Below are positions 1 through 10,450 of a stretch of 64,000 bases of DNA, in pieces. The stretch is from Owenia fusiformis. Taxonomy: Eukaryota > Annelida > Polychaeta > Sabellida > Oweniidae. A model generated the notes under the pieces. The model made no database searches and was not told the origin of the DNA. It saw only the letters and a list, made by a program, of their open reading frames with translations. Position numbers and translations under genes: made by a program. The DNA is taken from positions 20,722,184-20,786,183 of the forward strand of contig CAIIXF020000012.1 in NCBI GenBank assembly GCA_903813345.2. The letters run 5' to 3'. The stretch's first letter is position 1. Each line of letters begins with the position of its first letter.

Positions 1-373
1 ATGTTTGGGCATAAATGCGCCTTTTAGGCCTAATTTTTCAGGATATTTTCAAAATTTCGGGTCAGATTTGGGGTTAAGGGGCCAATTTTGGTAAATGAGG
101 CTAGGCTACTCACACTACTGATAGGCTACCAGTATACAAAAGTTGTTGCATCCAAGGCATGCAAAAGACTTATCGTCCATTGTTCCTGTAATATAAGGAG
201 TGTTTGGGGAGAAGATGCAAATATTTGAAAGTAGATCTTAATGTCTCTGGACTATATGTAGCTGAAGCCTGCAGGGGAGACAGTCCAATCCATTAATTCT
301 GAACTTCTGATTTCATGAATCTCAATAAATATGACAAAACAAGACTATATTTATACCATTTTGGGCACGCATT
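1..373. other. No gene; edge of degenerate repeat
   Basis: No coding signal is visible. From about 300 the sequence resembles the 170-bp repeat found further right (the motif ATTTTGGGCAC matches ATTTTGAGCAC of the other copies). That copy is split by the short element at 374-581. The first 300 bases hold nothing I recognise. Confidence 0.5.
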
Positions 374-581
374 CAGGCCCGTAGCCAGGGGGGGTTCGCA
401 GGGTTCGGGCGAACCCCCCCCCTGGCCAAAAATTCTTTCAAAATCATGCAGTTTTTCACCATTTTGAGCACTTCTCAAGTGATTTTAGCCAAATTTGGGC
501 CAAAATTGTCAAATGTGAACCCCCCCTGGAAATCTTTGAAAACTGAACCCCCCCCCTTGGCAAATCCTGGCTACGGGCCTG
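374..581. mobile_element. Short non-autonomous inverted-repeat transposon, copy 1
   Basis: The ends are inverted repeats: CAGGCCCGTAGCCAGG at the left and its complement, with one change, at the right. The element is flanked by a 5-bp direct repeat GCATT (369-373 and 582-586), and removing it rejoins a copy of the surrounding 170-bp repeat. It is 208 bp with C-rich and G-rich runs and no open frame. A second copy in the same orientation lies at 62380-62595 with a different 5-bp duplication, ATTAT. Terminal CAG with a 5-bp target duplication would fit a hAT-like (hAT5-type) family; that assignment is inference. Confidence 0.85.
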
Positions 582-599
582 GCATTTGAGATGCATTAT

Positions 600-1473
600 T
601 GCATATCGTGAGAGTTATATCAAGGTGAGATATAGTTGCCCCTGGGATGTCAGATTCGGAAGCTAAAATGAAAATTTCAATTCAAATATATAATCTTCTT
701 ATTAGTATAATATTATGACAAAGCCAGAGTACATACACCATTTTGAGTACATTTGAGATACATATGCTCCATATTTTGGAAGTTATTAAGGTGAGATATG
801 GTCACTCCTGGGACGTCAGAAACCAAAATGAGAATTAATATTTTTAAAAATGTGCAATCATTTTCCTACATCTTATTAGTAATATTATGACAAGACAAGA
901 CTATACACCATTTTGAGTACATTTGAGATACATATGTTACATATTTTGGAAGTTATTAAGGTGAGATATGGTCAGTGGTCATCCCTGGAACGTCGGAAAC
1001 TAAAATGAAAATTAATATTTTTAAAATGTACAATCATTTCTCTACATCTTATTAGTAATATTATGACAAGGCAAGACTATATACACCATTTTGAGCATAT
1101 TTGAGATACAAATGCTCCATATTTTGGAAGTTATTAAGGTGAGATATGGTCAACCCTGGAATTTCTGAAGCCAAAATGAGAATTAATATTTTTTAAATTG
1201 TACAATCATTTTTCTACTTCTTATTAGTAATATTATGACAAAGCAAGAGTACATACACCATTTTGAGCACATTTGAGGTACAAATGCTCCATATTTTGGA
1301 AGTTATTAAGGTGAGATATGGTCACCCCTGGAACGTCAGATGCCAAAATGAGAATTAATATTTTTTAAAATGTACAATCATTTTTTACTTCTTATTAGTA
1401 ATATTATGACAAAGCAAGAGTACATACACCATTTTGAGTACATTTGAGATACATATGCTCCATATTTTGGAAG
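600..1473. repeat. Tandem repeat, ~170-bp period
   Basis: The string AGTTATTAAGGTGAGATATG recurs at 781, 951, 1129 and 1301 (spacings 170, 178, 172), with a weaker copy near 611. Each unit also carries a TTAGTAATATTATGACAA block and a CACCATTTTGAG block. The array is interrupted by the elements at 374-581 and 1474-1971; a further unit fragment resumes at about 1972-2010. No coding capacity is apparent. Confidence 0.85.
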
Positions 1474-1971
1474 TTAAACCTGCTCATCGCTCCAAAACGC
1501 AATATGTTGACATATATTGTTTTTACATTTTCAAGCTCTAATATAAAGTTTATGTAAATAAAAATTGTTTTTTTCTGCGTAATACCAAAGAACAATCATT
1601 TAGTTAAAAAAATAAAAAGGCTAGTGCGGGATTCGAACCCGGGCCTCCCGCGTGCTCAGCGAGGATTCTACCCGCTACACCACCGTATTATTATGAAAGG
1701 AGGAAATAATTAAACGCTACTTATTTTGAATGCTATGATTCGGAAGTGACGTCACGTTCTTCATTTAGAAACCTTTCCCAAATCATATCGCCGGCACCGA
1801 TCGAAGCAAATTCAATGAAAAATCTTTGAAATGACACATTTATCGTAAGTATTTCTACACAAGATTTGCCCCATTTGTTCATCATTCTATAATCTTTCAT
1901 TAAGCTCAAAATGATAAAGTTCACCCCCGAAACAACCCAAGATTGCGTTTCGGAGCGTAGTCCAGCTTTAA
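1474..1971. mobile_element. TTAA-bounded inverted-repeat element carrying a tRNA-like sequence
   Basis: The ends are TTAA-ACCTGCTCATCGCTCC and GGAGCGTAGTCCAGCT-TTAA, followed inward by a shared AAACGCAAT block, giving imperfect terminal inverted repeats of about 26 bp. It sits inside the 170-bp repeat array: the left flank ends at ...TTTTGGAAG and the right flank resumes at GTGAGATATGGTCACCCC. TTAA target sites are used by piggyBac-type and a few other transposases; the superfamily is not established here. A tRNA-like sequence lies in its interior at 1619-1687. Confidence 0.65.
1619..1687 (-). tRNA. tRNA-like sequence (probable pseudogene or SINE head)
   Basis: On the minus strand there is a clear A-box-like TGGTGTAGCGGG and a perfect B box GGTTCGAATCC. 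An anticodon-like arm has loop CTGAGCA (GAG at the anticodon position, which would read Leu) with 4 of 5 stem pairs, and the T stem has 4 of 5. The 7-bp acceptor stem does not form (ends AATACGG and ACTAGCC). It is therefore more likely a tRNA-derived Pol III promoter or a pseudogene than a working tRNA. Confidence 0.45.
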
Positions 1972-3529
1972 TCATGTGAGATATGGTCACCCCTATCCTG
2001 CATGATGCCACAATTTTAAATTTCAATACTTTTTTTCTCCCCAGGTACAAAAGCTATTGATCCAATTTTAAGTATGTGGTATGAACATATATAGGTCCTT
2101 TAGAGTGAATTTTTTCAGTACATTTCGTACCTTAACGAATCTAAAATAACTTATTACACGTGGTAGAAGTACGAAAATAGGTGGTGCCCCTGTAGTGAAT
2201 TTCAAAATATGCCCTTATTTTCTCCCTAATCCACACAAAAAAATTCATACTGATTGTAAATAATGTTTTTGATAAGATTTTATTAGTATTTCAATGTCAT
2301 TTTACTATTAAAATGTGATAAAAAATTATTTTATACCCCTACCCCCTGTTTGAAAATGAATAGATGGCGCCTCTCTAACTGCCCATAGCGAATTCACTTA
2401 CCACACATTTTTACTCAAGTTAGGATAATTTACTCTAGCGAGTGTCTAGAACAAAATGATACCCTCAAACCTTTTTTACTAGCCGATCACCGAAATCGGA
2501 GCTGGGGACAGCATCATATGTAATTAAATTAGACATATTGTATGAGATGTCAATTACTAATGTAAGAAGAATTCATTCGTAAGATAATCATTAAATGATT
2601 CGTAATGAACCGTAGAAATAAGTAATTACTCAGGATTTTGCAAGGGACTGATCTTTAGCGATCGGTAATTGTTTATTCCTCGGTTGCTAATACTATGCAG
2701 CTCGTTGAGAATTTCTTTCGAGAAGTGATGTCATTGCAAAACCCCCCAGTTTTTGTTATCTTCATCGATTAGTTTACGAATACCACATGTCGATGTGATG
2801 TTTTAATTGATAAAAACGAATTCCTTACACATTTCGTTATCTTATTGTGAAATAGCAAACTAAGAGATATCTTTACTCGCTAGGAATTAACATAATATTA
2901 TTTGAAGCGATTTTAGAAAATTTTGAAACCGCCATCTTGGTAATATTGATGACGTGATCACCATCGGTCAAGGTCAGGTCAAAAGTCATCCATCTTGCTA
3001 TTTGCCCAGCGGATGCTTACCAGTCGACAAAAAACGATGAAATCACGTTAAAAATAAAATATACACTTTAAAATTGAGGCTGATTGAATATGACAAGACT
3101 CCATTGAATACACCTGTGCAATTTACAGTCACCAAGATGAGCTAATTTCGGAGAGATTCGGGGATTAAAAAAGGTAACACATTCCGGTTTCCCAACTTGA
3201 ATTTGGAATCCCAGAATCTCCTTTCGCCAGAACATTCTCTCTGACTGTGACTGAGGAGGTAAGAAACGTTCACATTCAAAATTATGTGCTTGAATACAAC
3301 AAATATCTTACACTCCCCAGGGACCGATTCTGAAGTTCTATAAACATAGTAATATTTCCAGCAACTTCATATGGACTGAGAAATTGAAGGTCACAGGGTT
3401 TTTATAAAAATATATTCCAAAAATTCTTGACACCCTGTAAGTCGTAGGTCGTAGGGTCGAAGGTTCGAAGGGTTTTTAGTACATTCCTTTCCATGGTGAT
3501 TTTATATGCATTCGAACTGCATTCGAACA
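1972..3529. other. Intergenic, no gene seen
   Basis: AT-rich sequence with many stops in all frames. It includes a fragment of the 170-bp repeat at the left edge and a dispersed repeat at 2755-2965. I see no convincing exon, RNA gene or promoter. Confidence 0.5.
2755..2965 (+). repeat. Diverged dispersed repeat, copy 1
   Basis: Shares blocks with 32195-32405 in the same orientation: GATGTGATGTTTTAATTGAT, then ATTCCTTACA, AACATAATATTATT, GAAGCG and AAAATTTTGAAACCGCCAT, in the same order. The copies have drifted and carry small indels. No coding capacity is evident; the full limits of the family are not known. Confidence 0.6.
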
Positions 3530-3914
3530 TTTAGAGTCCATTTCACTGCTTCATTTCGTCAGTAGAACGGCAAAAATAAGAAATTGGGAGACCATTGTGC
3601 AATAATATATGGAAAAGAATATTCATAATGTACATGAATGACATTTGTATATCTTGGATTGCTTCTAGTTTGGCTTATAAAGTGTGTGGCCCCTTATATT
3701 GCATGTTATTTTCAATAAGATTAACATGGCTGAAATTCTTCAAATTACAAGACGGCACAGGCTTATTGCACATAAAACTAAAAAATCTGAAATATACAAA
3801 TGTCATTCATGTACATTATGAATATACTTTTCCATATATTATTGCACAATGGTCTCCCAATTTCTTATTTTTGCCGTTCTACTGACGAAATGAAGCAGTG
3901 AAATGGACTCTAAA
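3530..3914. mobile_element. Foldback element with ~120-bp arms
   Basis: The left arm (from TTTAGAGTCCATTTCACTGC) and the right arm (ending GCAGTGAAATGGACTCTAAA) are near-perfect inverted complements for about 120 bp, with about 130 bp between them. The short open frame across it is a by-product of the palindrome. Structure fits a MITE or foldback element; the target duplication is unclear (TA or AA). Confidence 0.75.
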
Positions 3915-5039
3915 GTGGGGGACAAAAATAAAACTCAACATTCACAAGTTGTCACAATGAGCTAATTTCCAAGTTTCGTGTCTCAAACTCTCCCAAGCGG
4001 TATAAAAATTAATTGCCGTTCACTAAAGTACCACAATAAATGAATACAAAGCTTCATACCTGCAAATAATGGATAAATCCCTACCAAATCGAATGAATGT
4101 TTTCATGAATCGCCATGTTTGTTATCCAAGGAAGGTTGACTCCCAGAATGCAACATCAGTTATCGTATTTACTCATGACAGGTTTCAAAATGGCGGAACA
4201 GCATTTTGAAAGCTGGCACGTGTCATGTTGCATTCTGGGAGCCAATCCTCCGTTCCGGCGCAATCGGGCGACAAAATCACCTCAACATTTGAAGAGTCGG
4301 CATAACATGTGAATATCCACTTCAACTTTTGAAGTTCTTATTTGTCATTAGGGACACAAATTCCACTATATTTGGACTTACTCAGACGGAGAAAATAGAG
4401 CACTGTATACACTGAGGTAAGAATTTATTACATGTGCGACAGCATGTAATTTTCATAGCTTTTGCAATTCTTTATGATCCCCACTGTAGTACATTAGAAA
4501 GGTATTGCCATAAAATGACATTTTACAAGCATAAAATAGGCGTTTTGATATAGAAGATTTGAAATGTTTCTTTTTTGGCGTAGTGTTGAATTTACACCTT
4601 CCTACGCCCCTGCTGTGGTTTCATCTTCCAGGAAGAAGATTCTTGGCACCAGATTCTTCTTCATGATTCGATTGGGCGATAATACAGTAAAATATCATAA
4701 CAGAATTGAAATTGCATGTTATATCGATAAATTGAATAAAATGTTAGTATAATTAGTATAACCATTATGTTGAAATATATATCACAGAGAATACATACGT
4801 GGAAACAGCTCACATCGCTTTAAAAGTGACGTTAGTCGTCGGAAACTTTTGTACATGATTTCTCAGATTTTCTCTCCTCCTTTATAAAGAGCTTTTGCTT
4901 TTGGATCAATGAGACCAGATCTAACATAACATGTAGGGGAGAGCGGGGTAAGACGGAACAAGGTGTAAGACGGAACGACGCTAGGTGCATTCATGCACCC
5001 TCTGGGTCTCTGAGGATCGTGTTGGCCCAATAATGCAAG
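3915..5039. other. Intergenic; small imperfect palindrome
   Basis: No gene is supported. A smaller imperfect inverted repeat lies at about 4124-4255, with arms built on CTCCCAGAATGCAACAT and its complement around a CAAAATGGCGGAA centre. Two copies of GTAAGACGGAAC occur at 4948-4977. The remainder is plain AT-rich sequence. Confidence 0.45.
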
Positions 5040-7250
5040 TCCATTTCTATTTCTATTTATTTAAGATGCAACAGGCATATTTGCCCACAATGCAAATTTC
5101 AATACATACATTTATATAAAATATTAATATTAAATTATCTATAAGTGTAAAAAGTTACTAAAATAGTTAATGTTAATGTAAAATGCATTAGTTGACTAGA
5201 GCTAGTGGTAAAATAAGTTTACTAAAAAATTGTCCTTTTATATACATGAACTGACCTGCAGTTATCTATATATTTCTAAGATGGTTAATCACAGAATGTT
5301 TGAATGTTGGCACTTGTGAGTCTAAAATGTTCCCAGGTAATTTATTCCATTCCACTATTGTTCTTGGTATGAAACTATATTTATATAAGTCTGTCCTGGT
5401 ATTGGGGATTATGAATTTGAGGGGATGAGAGTTCCTTGTTGTGACGAATTGGTTTTGGGGTCTGATGTAGGGAGGGATGTTAATGGCTGCTTTTCCATTC
5501 ATTGCCTTGTGGAAAAGTGTTAGCCTTGCAATATATCTCCTATGTGCCAGGCTATCCCACTCTAGTTGTTTTAGTGCATTGGTGACACATCCAGGCTCCC
5601 TAGAGTAGCATCGAGTAACGAAGCGTGCTGCTCTTCGTTGCACCTGTTCTATCATGTGAGAATGATTTGCCCTATAAGGGTCCCAAACCCCACTGGCATA
5701 TTCAAGATGGGGTCGCACAAGGGCTATGTATGATTGTGCTTTTACTTTCTCAGGGCAATTGTTGAGGTTTCTTCTTATGAATCCAAGTGCTTTATTAGCT
5801 TTCGTGGTGGCATGGGTGATGTGGGTATTCCATGTTAGTGAGCTATTGAGGTGTACTCCTAAATATGGATGGCTATCTACCGTTTTGAGATTTTGTCCTA
5901 GCATTGTATAATCACATATAATAGGGGTTTTCTTCCTGTGAATGCGCAGGATGAAGCATTTAGAGGGGTGAAATGACATTTGCCAGGTTTCTGCCCATTT
6001 CACAAGGGTATTGAGGTCGTATTGTAGTTGAGCAGAGTCGTTAATACTGTTTATAGGCCTATAGAGTAAGCTGTCATCTGCAAAGAGTTTAAGGTTTGTA
6101 TCCTGGGTCACGTTATTGTTCATGTCGTTAATGAAGAGCAGGAAACAGAGTGGCCCGAGGACAGTTCCCTGAGGCACGCCAGATTTGACTGGGCAGCTTT
6201 TACTTGACTGACCTTCAAGAATTACTTGTTGGGTCCTCTCTGTCAGCCAAGATTTGACCCATTTTAAAGTTTCATCTCTGATACCGTAATGATCGAGTTT
6301 CTGGAGTAGGCGATTGTGAGGCACGGTATCAAACGCCTTGGAAAAATCTAATATAAGGAGATCCACTTGCTCGTTATTATCGACTGAGTGAGCAATGGAC
6401 TCTACCGTATTAATAAGTTGAGTTTCACATGATCGGTATCTCCTAAATCCATGTTGAATGTCCACAAGTATATTATGTGTTTCCAGGTGGGACATTACAC
6501 TGTGGAAGATTATGTGTTCTAAAATTTTACAAGGGACAGATGTTAACGAGACAGGCCGGTAGTTGGATGCCACGTCTCTCTTACCCTTTTTGAATATTGC
6601 AGCCACATTCGCATGTTTCCAATCAAGAGGTACGCTGCCAGTATCTAGGGATTGTTGGAATATGATCCTTAAATATGGTGCTATTTCATTGGCCGACTCC
6701 TTGAGAACGCGCGTGGGGATAAGATCAGGGCCTGCAGCTTTGGAGGGGATAAGGGTTTGGAGGAGCTTGATAATGCCATTATTAGTAATATTAATCCTAG
6801 GCATTGTGGGGATATTACTAGGCTCCATGGGGGGAAGTGTTGGGTTTTCATTGGTAAATACACTGCTGTATTGGCGGTTTAATATATCAGCCTTTTCAGC
6901 AGCGTCAGTGGTTTCTGAACCATCTTGATTTTGAAGAACACTGATTCCAGATGTATCCTTACGCTTGGATCGGATATAATTCCAAAAACGCTTAGTGATG
7001 CCAAAGCATGGGGTATTGGTAGGAGAATCTGGGTCAACAATCCAACGCGGTCGTCTAGAACGATGCAAGATTTGCGTCTGCATTGCGTTTGCATCGACTG
7101 CGGTTATTTTACTCTATGGCTTTGCAATCCGTTCACATTTATCCCGTTCCCGGACTATGGTCCTGTACGGAGCCCATACATTTGCCTGTACGATTACAAC
7201 ATGGGAGAATTTTTTACTGATCTTACACTTCAGATACCTACTTCAATAGA
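5040..7250 (-). mobile_element. 5'-truncated CR1/L2-type LINE
   Basis: The element runs on the minus strand. It holds a reverse transcriptase frame and an AT-rich 3' untranslated region, and ends near 5040 in TAAATAAATAGAAATAGAAA, the sort of short-repeat tail typical of CR1/L2-group LINEs. No endonuclease domain is visible upstream of the frame. Upstream codons remain readable (about 7084-7240) but contain a TAG, so the 5' part is degraded or truncated. The region from about 7130 leftward-upstream is duplicated in inverted orientation (see 7130-7690). Confidence 0.8.
5266..7083 (-). CDS. LINE reverse transcriptase (endonuclease missing)
   Basis: A 605-codon frame encoding the reverse transcriptase of a non-LTR retrotransposon, which copies element RNA into chromosomal DNA at a nick. 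Residues about 40-60 (KRFWNYIRSKRKDTSGIS) are the linker found before the RT in CR1/L2-group proteins. RT motifs follow in order: NYRPVSLTSVPCKILE, LILDFSKAFDTVPHNRLL with catalytic D246, GVPQGTVLGPLCFLLFIND, and FADD at 334-337. The C-terminal third (HPYLGVHLNSSLTWN, VRPHLEYASGVWDP, QRRAARFV) is the usual thumb and tail region; no RNase H is seen, as expected for the group. The ATG used is simply the first after an in-frame TAG about 45 bases upstream and may not be the natural start. Frames in other registers over this span are shadows. Confidence 0.9.
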   Translation of the reverse strand: MQTQILHRSRRPRWIVDPDSPTNTPCFGITKRFWNYIRSKRKDTSGISVLQNQDGSETTDAAEKADILNRQYSSVFTNENPTLPPMEPSNIPTMPRINITNNGIIKLLQTLIPSKAAGPDLIPTRVLKESANEIAPYLRIIFQQSLDTGSVPLDWKHANVAAIFKKGKRDVASNYRPVSLTSVPCKILEHIIFHSVMSHLETHNILVDIQHGFRRYRSCETQLINTVESIAHSVDNNEQVDLLILDFSKAFDTVPHNRLLQKLDHYGIRDETLKWVKSWLTERTQQVILEGQSSKSCPVKSGVPQGTVLGPLCFLLFINDMNNNVTQDTNLKLFADDSLLYRPINSINDSAQLQYDLNTLVKWAETWQMSFHPSKCFILRIHRKKTPIICDYTMLGQNLKTVDSHPYLGVHLNSSLTWNTHITHATTKANKALGFIRRNLNNCPEKVKAQSYIALVRPHLEYASGVWDPYRANHSHMIEQVQRRAARFVTRCYSREPGCVTNALKQLEWDSLAHRRYIARLTLFHKAMNGKAAINIPPYIRPQNQFVTTRNSHPLKFIIPNTRTDLYKYSFIPRTIVEWNKLPGNILDSQVPTFKHSVINHLRNI

Positions 7251-7690
7251 TTCCTTGGTAATTAAGCATTCTTTTCGTGTAGTTGAATCCACAATTGTCT
7301 GGGTTTATCGGCAGAACGAAGACATTTTCGTTTTTGATCGCAATATTTGCGTGTAACATTTAACCTTTTTCAACCGTCAAATTCCTCCATATTGGTACTT
7401 CCGGGCTACATCCGGGACAGCCAAACGGGGGATTCCCCATTTAAATCCAACCGCCATTTTGAAAAGTGATGGAATCTCTCTCGATGAAAAAGAGAAAATG
7501 TTCTCGTTCTACCGATATACCCAGACAATCGGCGGTTCCAATATATTAGAAGTTACATCTTGAGTTGTATAATGCATTGAGGTAGGTATCTTAAGTGTAA
7601 GGGGCGTAGATAATTCTCCCAAGTTGTAATCGTACAGGCAAATGAATGCGATCAGTGCAGGACTATAGTCCGGGAACGGGATAAGTTCAC
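7130..7690. repeat. Large imperfect inverted repeat upstream of the LINE frame
   Basis: The sequence at about 7130-7350 reappears in reverse complement at about 7480-7690. Shared blocks include TTGTAATCGTACAGGCAAAT, GACTATAGTCCGGGAACGGGATAA (with small differences), GGTAGGTATCT and GATTGTCTGGGT-TATCGG-AGAACGA. The spacer is about 130 bp. It could be two LINE 5' ends placed head to head, or a separate foldback element that joined the LINE. The arms are clearly diverged, so it is not recent. Confidence 0.7.
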
Positions 7691-8339
7691 ATCATTAGCT
7701 GCATAATTGATTAACTTAAATATGTGATATGTAAATAAGGGTTAATACGAACAGAATAAACAGGGAAATGTACTTGAAGTGGCGATTGTTCACTTACTGC
7801 GAAAGCTATGTGGATTTGATAAAATTGAAAATCTAACATGGCTCTCGAAGTGAGTAAGCGATTGTGTTTTCTGTCAGTCAGTCTCACCCCCGGGGTCTCA
7901 CCCCCCCCCCCCTTAGGCCTACCCATAGACCCCATAGCGCGGTATAAGGTGACCTAAATATGCAAATGAGAAAACCCCGTTGGTTTCATTTCTTGTCAGG
8001 GCAATCAAAACGGACGCGGACAATCTTCGTTTTAACTGTTGTTTCCGAACGGTTCGTGACCGTAATTCACTAAACTATAGAAAATATGTTACGTTAGGAA
8101 TTAGGATAGATTGCTAATTGAAAGCCCATGGTTTTACTTACCAGTCATCAACATGTGCTGAAATATTCAGCTCTGGACATAAAGTCCAGAGGGGGTGAGA
8201 CACATCGTCAGAAAAAATTTCAAGTTTGCTAACGTTCCGGGTATTACGTTCGCCCTTGCGCAGATCGCAACTTAAGACAATTTATGAGAAGAAGACTTGT
8301 TAGAAATGGTCAGATAATCCTTTCGGAAAAATGCTACTT
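7691..8339. other. Intergenic, no gene seen
   Basis: Mixed AT-rich sequence with a C-rich run near 7900. No exon, repeat family or RNA gene is recognised. Confidence 0.4.
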
Positions 8340-9268
8340 GGACTAAGTCATTTTTCGTGAAGAGTAATCTACTTTTATACGTTTGCATTTTTAAATCACG
8401 TTACTTTGCATTTATCACGTTACTTTATTGGACTTTGACTTGTCTCCGCTAAGAATAAATGCTTTTTTATGTTTGCATATTCAAAACCGACGTTACGGTA
8501 ACTATTGGACTTTAACTTTTCTCCACGAAGAATGAATGAATTTTTATGTAGGTATTTTCAAAACACGTTAGTGCCATAAAAGCGTAACTTTATTGCACTT
8601 TAACTTTTCTCCACAAAGAATGCATGCATTTTTATGTAGGCATTTTCAAAACACGTTACTTTGCTTTAAAAACGTAACTTTATTGGACTTTAACTTTTCT
8701 CCACGAAGAATGAATGCATTTTATGTAGGTATTTCCAAAACACGTAACTTTGCCATTAAAACGTAACTTTATTGGACTTAACTTTTCTCCACGAAGAATG
8801 GATGAATTTGATGTTGGCATTTTCAAAACACGTTACTTTGCCTTTAAAACGTAACCTTGTTAGACTTTAACTTTTCTCCACGAAGAATGAAGGGATTTTT
8901 ATGTAGGCATTTTAAAAACATGTTACTTTGCCTCAAAAACGTAACTTAATTGAACTTTAACTTTTTTTGAAGAATGAATGCATTTTTATGGAGGCATTTT
9001 CAAAACACGTTACTAATGCCTGGGTCACATTTGCTGCGATCCATCGGCCGGCGCCCGGCCGATTGAGTGTTTTGTTCAATATTGTATTCAAATTTGAACA
9101 AAATACTCAATCGGCTGGGCGCCGTAGTGAAAATCAGAGCAAATGTGACCAAGGCATTACTTTACTTACTTTGCTTTAAAAACACGTTACTTTGCCTCAA
9201 AAACGTAACTTTATTGAACTTTAACTTTATCCACGAAGAATGAATGAGTTTTTATGTAGGTATTTTCA
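8340..9268 (+). repeat. Tandem repeat, ~89-bp period
   Basis: Units contain ACGTTACTTTGCC, ACGTAACTTTATTGGACTTT, AACTTTTCTCCACGAAGAATG and TTTTTATGTAGGCATTTTCAAAA. The CTCCACGAAGAATG block recurs at about 8521, 8610, 8700, 8788 and 8878, a spacing of 88-90 bp, then once more near 9229. A 144-bp foldback element (9015-9158) interrupts the array. No coding role is seen. Confidence 0.85.
9015..9158. mobile_element. Palindromic MITE inside the 89-bp array
   Basis: The whole 144 bp folds back on itself. AATGCCTGGGTCACATTTGC at the left pairs with GCAAATGTGACCAAGGCATT at the right; further in, GGCGCCCGGCCGATTGAGT pairs with ACTCAATCGGCTGGGCGCC, leaving a small AT-rich loop. Outside are matching ACT triplets (9012-9014 and 9159-9161) that may be a 3-bp target duplication. 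It carries no gene. Confidence 0.8.
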
Positions 9269-9294
9269 GTAATGTTTATGTGATTGAAACGTTG

Positions 9295-9302
9295 TATAAA
9301 TA
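9295..9302 (+). promoter_or_regulatory. Possible TATA box
   Basis: TATAAATA follows the 89-bp array and is the cleanest core-promoter-like string upstream of the plus-strand exon array that begins 2.5 kb downstream. Nothing ties the two together directly: no initiator or first exon can be proven, and such strings are common in AT-rich DNA. Confidence 0.25.
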
Positions 9303-9843
9303 GAACGCAATATTCGCACTCGCATGCATTTTAGCTTCGTGAAATTCGAACATGATTAGGAAACCAGCAATATCTCGGCGGTGTTCATTGGTCAATCTCA
9401 AAAGACCACCTTACGTCTGATCACGTGGTTAGATCCCTTTGAGAATTCATTATACAGTATACGAAATAAGAACAAAGAAATTTGAAAAAGTTGAAAAATG
9501 CCGATACGTAAAAACGAAAATAACACAGTATATCATAAAAATTGCTGTTATTTGCCGTTGTTGTAGACAAAATGAAAAAGCAGAGCCCGGATTATTATGC
9601 CAGCAAATGCTCGATCTGGATGATTTCATAAGTGGACAACCTTAGCCACATTGTAAGAAGTGGAAAAACAAAGTATGAGGGAAAAGTACCAGTATGGGAC
9701 GAAACAAAAGTTATAAACTACAGTATAAAAGCATGCGGTGGTTCCAGACAAAGAAAACTAAGGAATAGTAAAAACAAAAACTACAAAAGTACGAATGGTA
9801 GTGTTATGCAGTACAACGACAATGGTACGGATATTTTCTATGG
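9303..9843 (+). other. A-rich stretch with two short frames
   Basis: Two short open frames, 68 codons at 9439-9645 and about 70 codons at 9632-9847 (the latter without ATG), overlap in different registers. Neither resembles a family I know, and A-rich sequence gives such frames easily. If a transcript starts after the TATA-like string at 9295, this stretch would be its leader. Confidence 0.3.
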
Positions 9844-10236
9844 TTAGGTTATTCTTTCCAAACAACATTTTGGAAAAAGTACTAAAGTACGAAGGCATGA
9901 CTTTTTGTGTGTATTTCCTTGCTTTTTTCAGGAAAGTATCCTTGCAATGTCTTCTTTAGTAAACCTGGTAGCAGGTAATTGGCAACTCCATGAAATGCTG
10001 AAATATTATGAAAGATCATTCAAAATGGCCACCTTTTCAATTTTCCAAATTTCTACTCCAGGTTTCTCAATAACACTGGATTTTCATGGACCACTTACTA
10101 GGTTTACTTACATGTAGAGAAGACAATGTTATGATACTTTCTCGAAAAAAGCAAGGAAATACACACATGTCTTCATACTTTATTTTGTTCCAGAAAATAG
10201 CATGGGGAAAATGTTGTTTGGAAAGAATAACCTTGA
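9844..10236. mobile_element. Palindromic element with decayed TTAA ends (family shared with 55953)
   Basis: The left end TTAGGTTATTCTTTCCAAAC pairs with the right end GTTTGGAAAGAATAACCTTGA. TTAG and TTGA look like mutated TTAA sites. Inner arms share TATTTCCTTGCTTTTTTC, GAAAGTAT and TGTCTTCT, blocks also found in the same order in the element at 55953-56365, so the two are one family. About 390 bp; no gene. Confidence 0.7.
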
Positions 10237-10450
10237 TTTGTATGGGTATTAGAGAGCTTTTGATATAAGTTGCACAAACTTGTACTTGTGTTTTCATTCG
10301 TCAGTCCGATTCAAATTTATATTTATTAGTACTTTGAATTCAAAAGATAAGCAATGAGATGCCCATATTGCAACAGTTTATGAAAAATAGAAACATTTGT
10401 GCAAGATCTAACTTTTGTATATTTTAAGGTCTCGGGGTGGAAAATTACCC

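Noticed and set aside
6925-7356. 143-codon plus-strand frame opposite the LINE
   Set aside because: A shadow of the reverse-transcriptase frame and its inverted repeat; no resemblance to a protein family.
8967-9179. 70-codon frame over the 9015-9158 element
   Set aside because: It spans a palindrome inserted in a tandem repeat and has no independent support.
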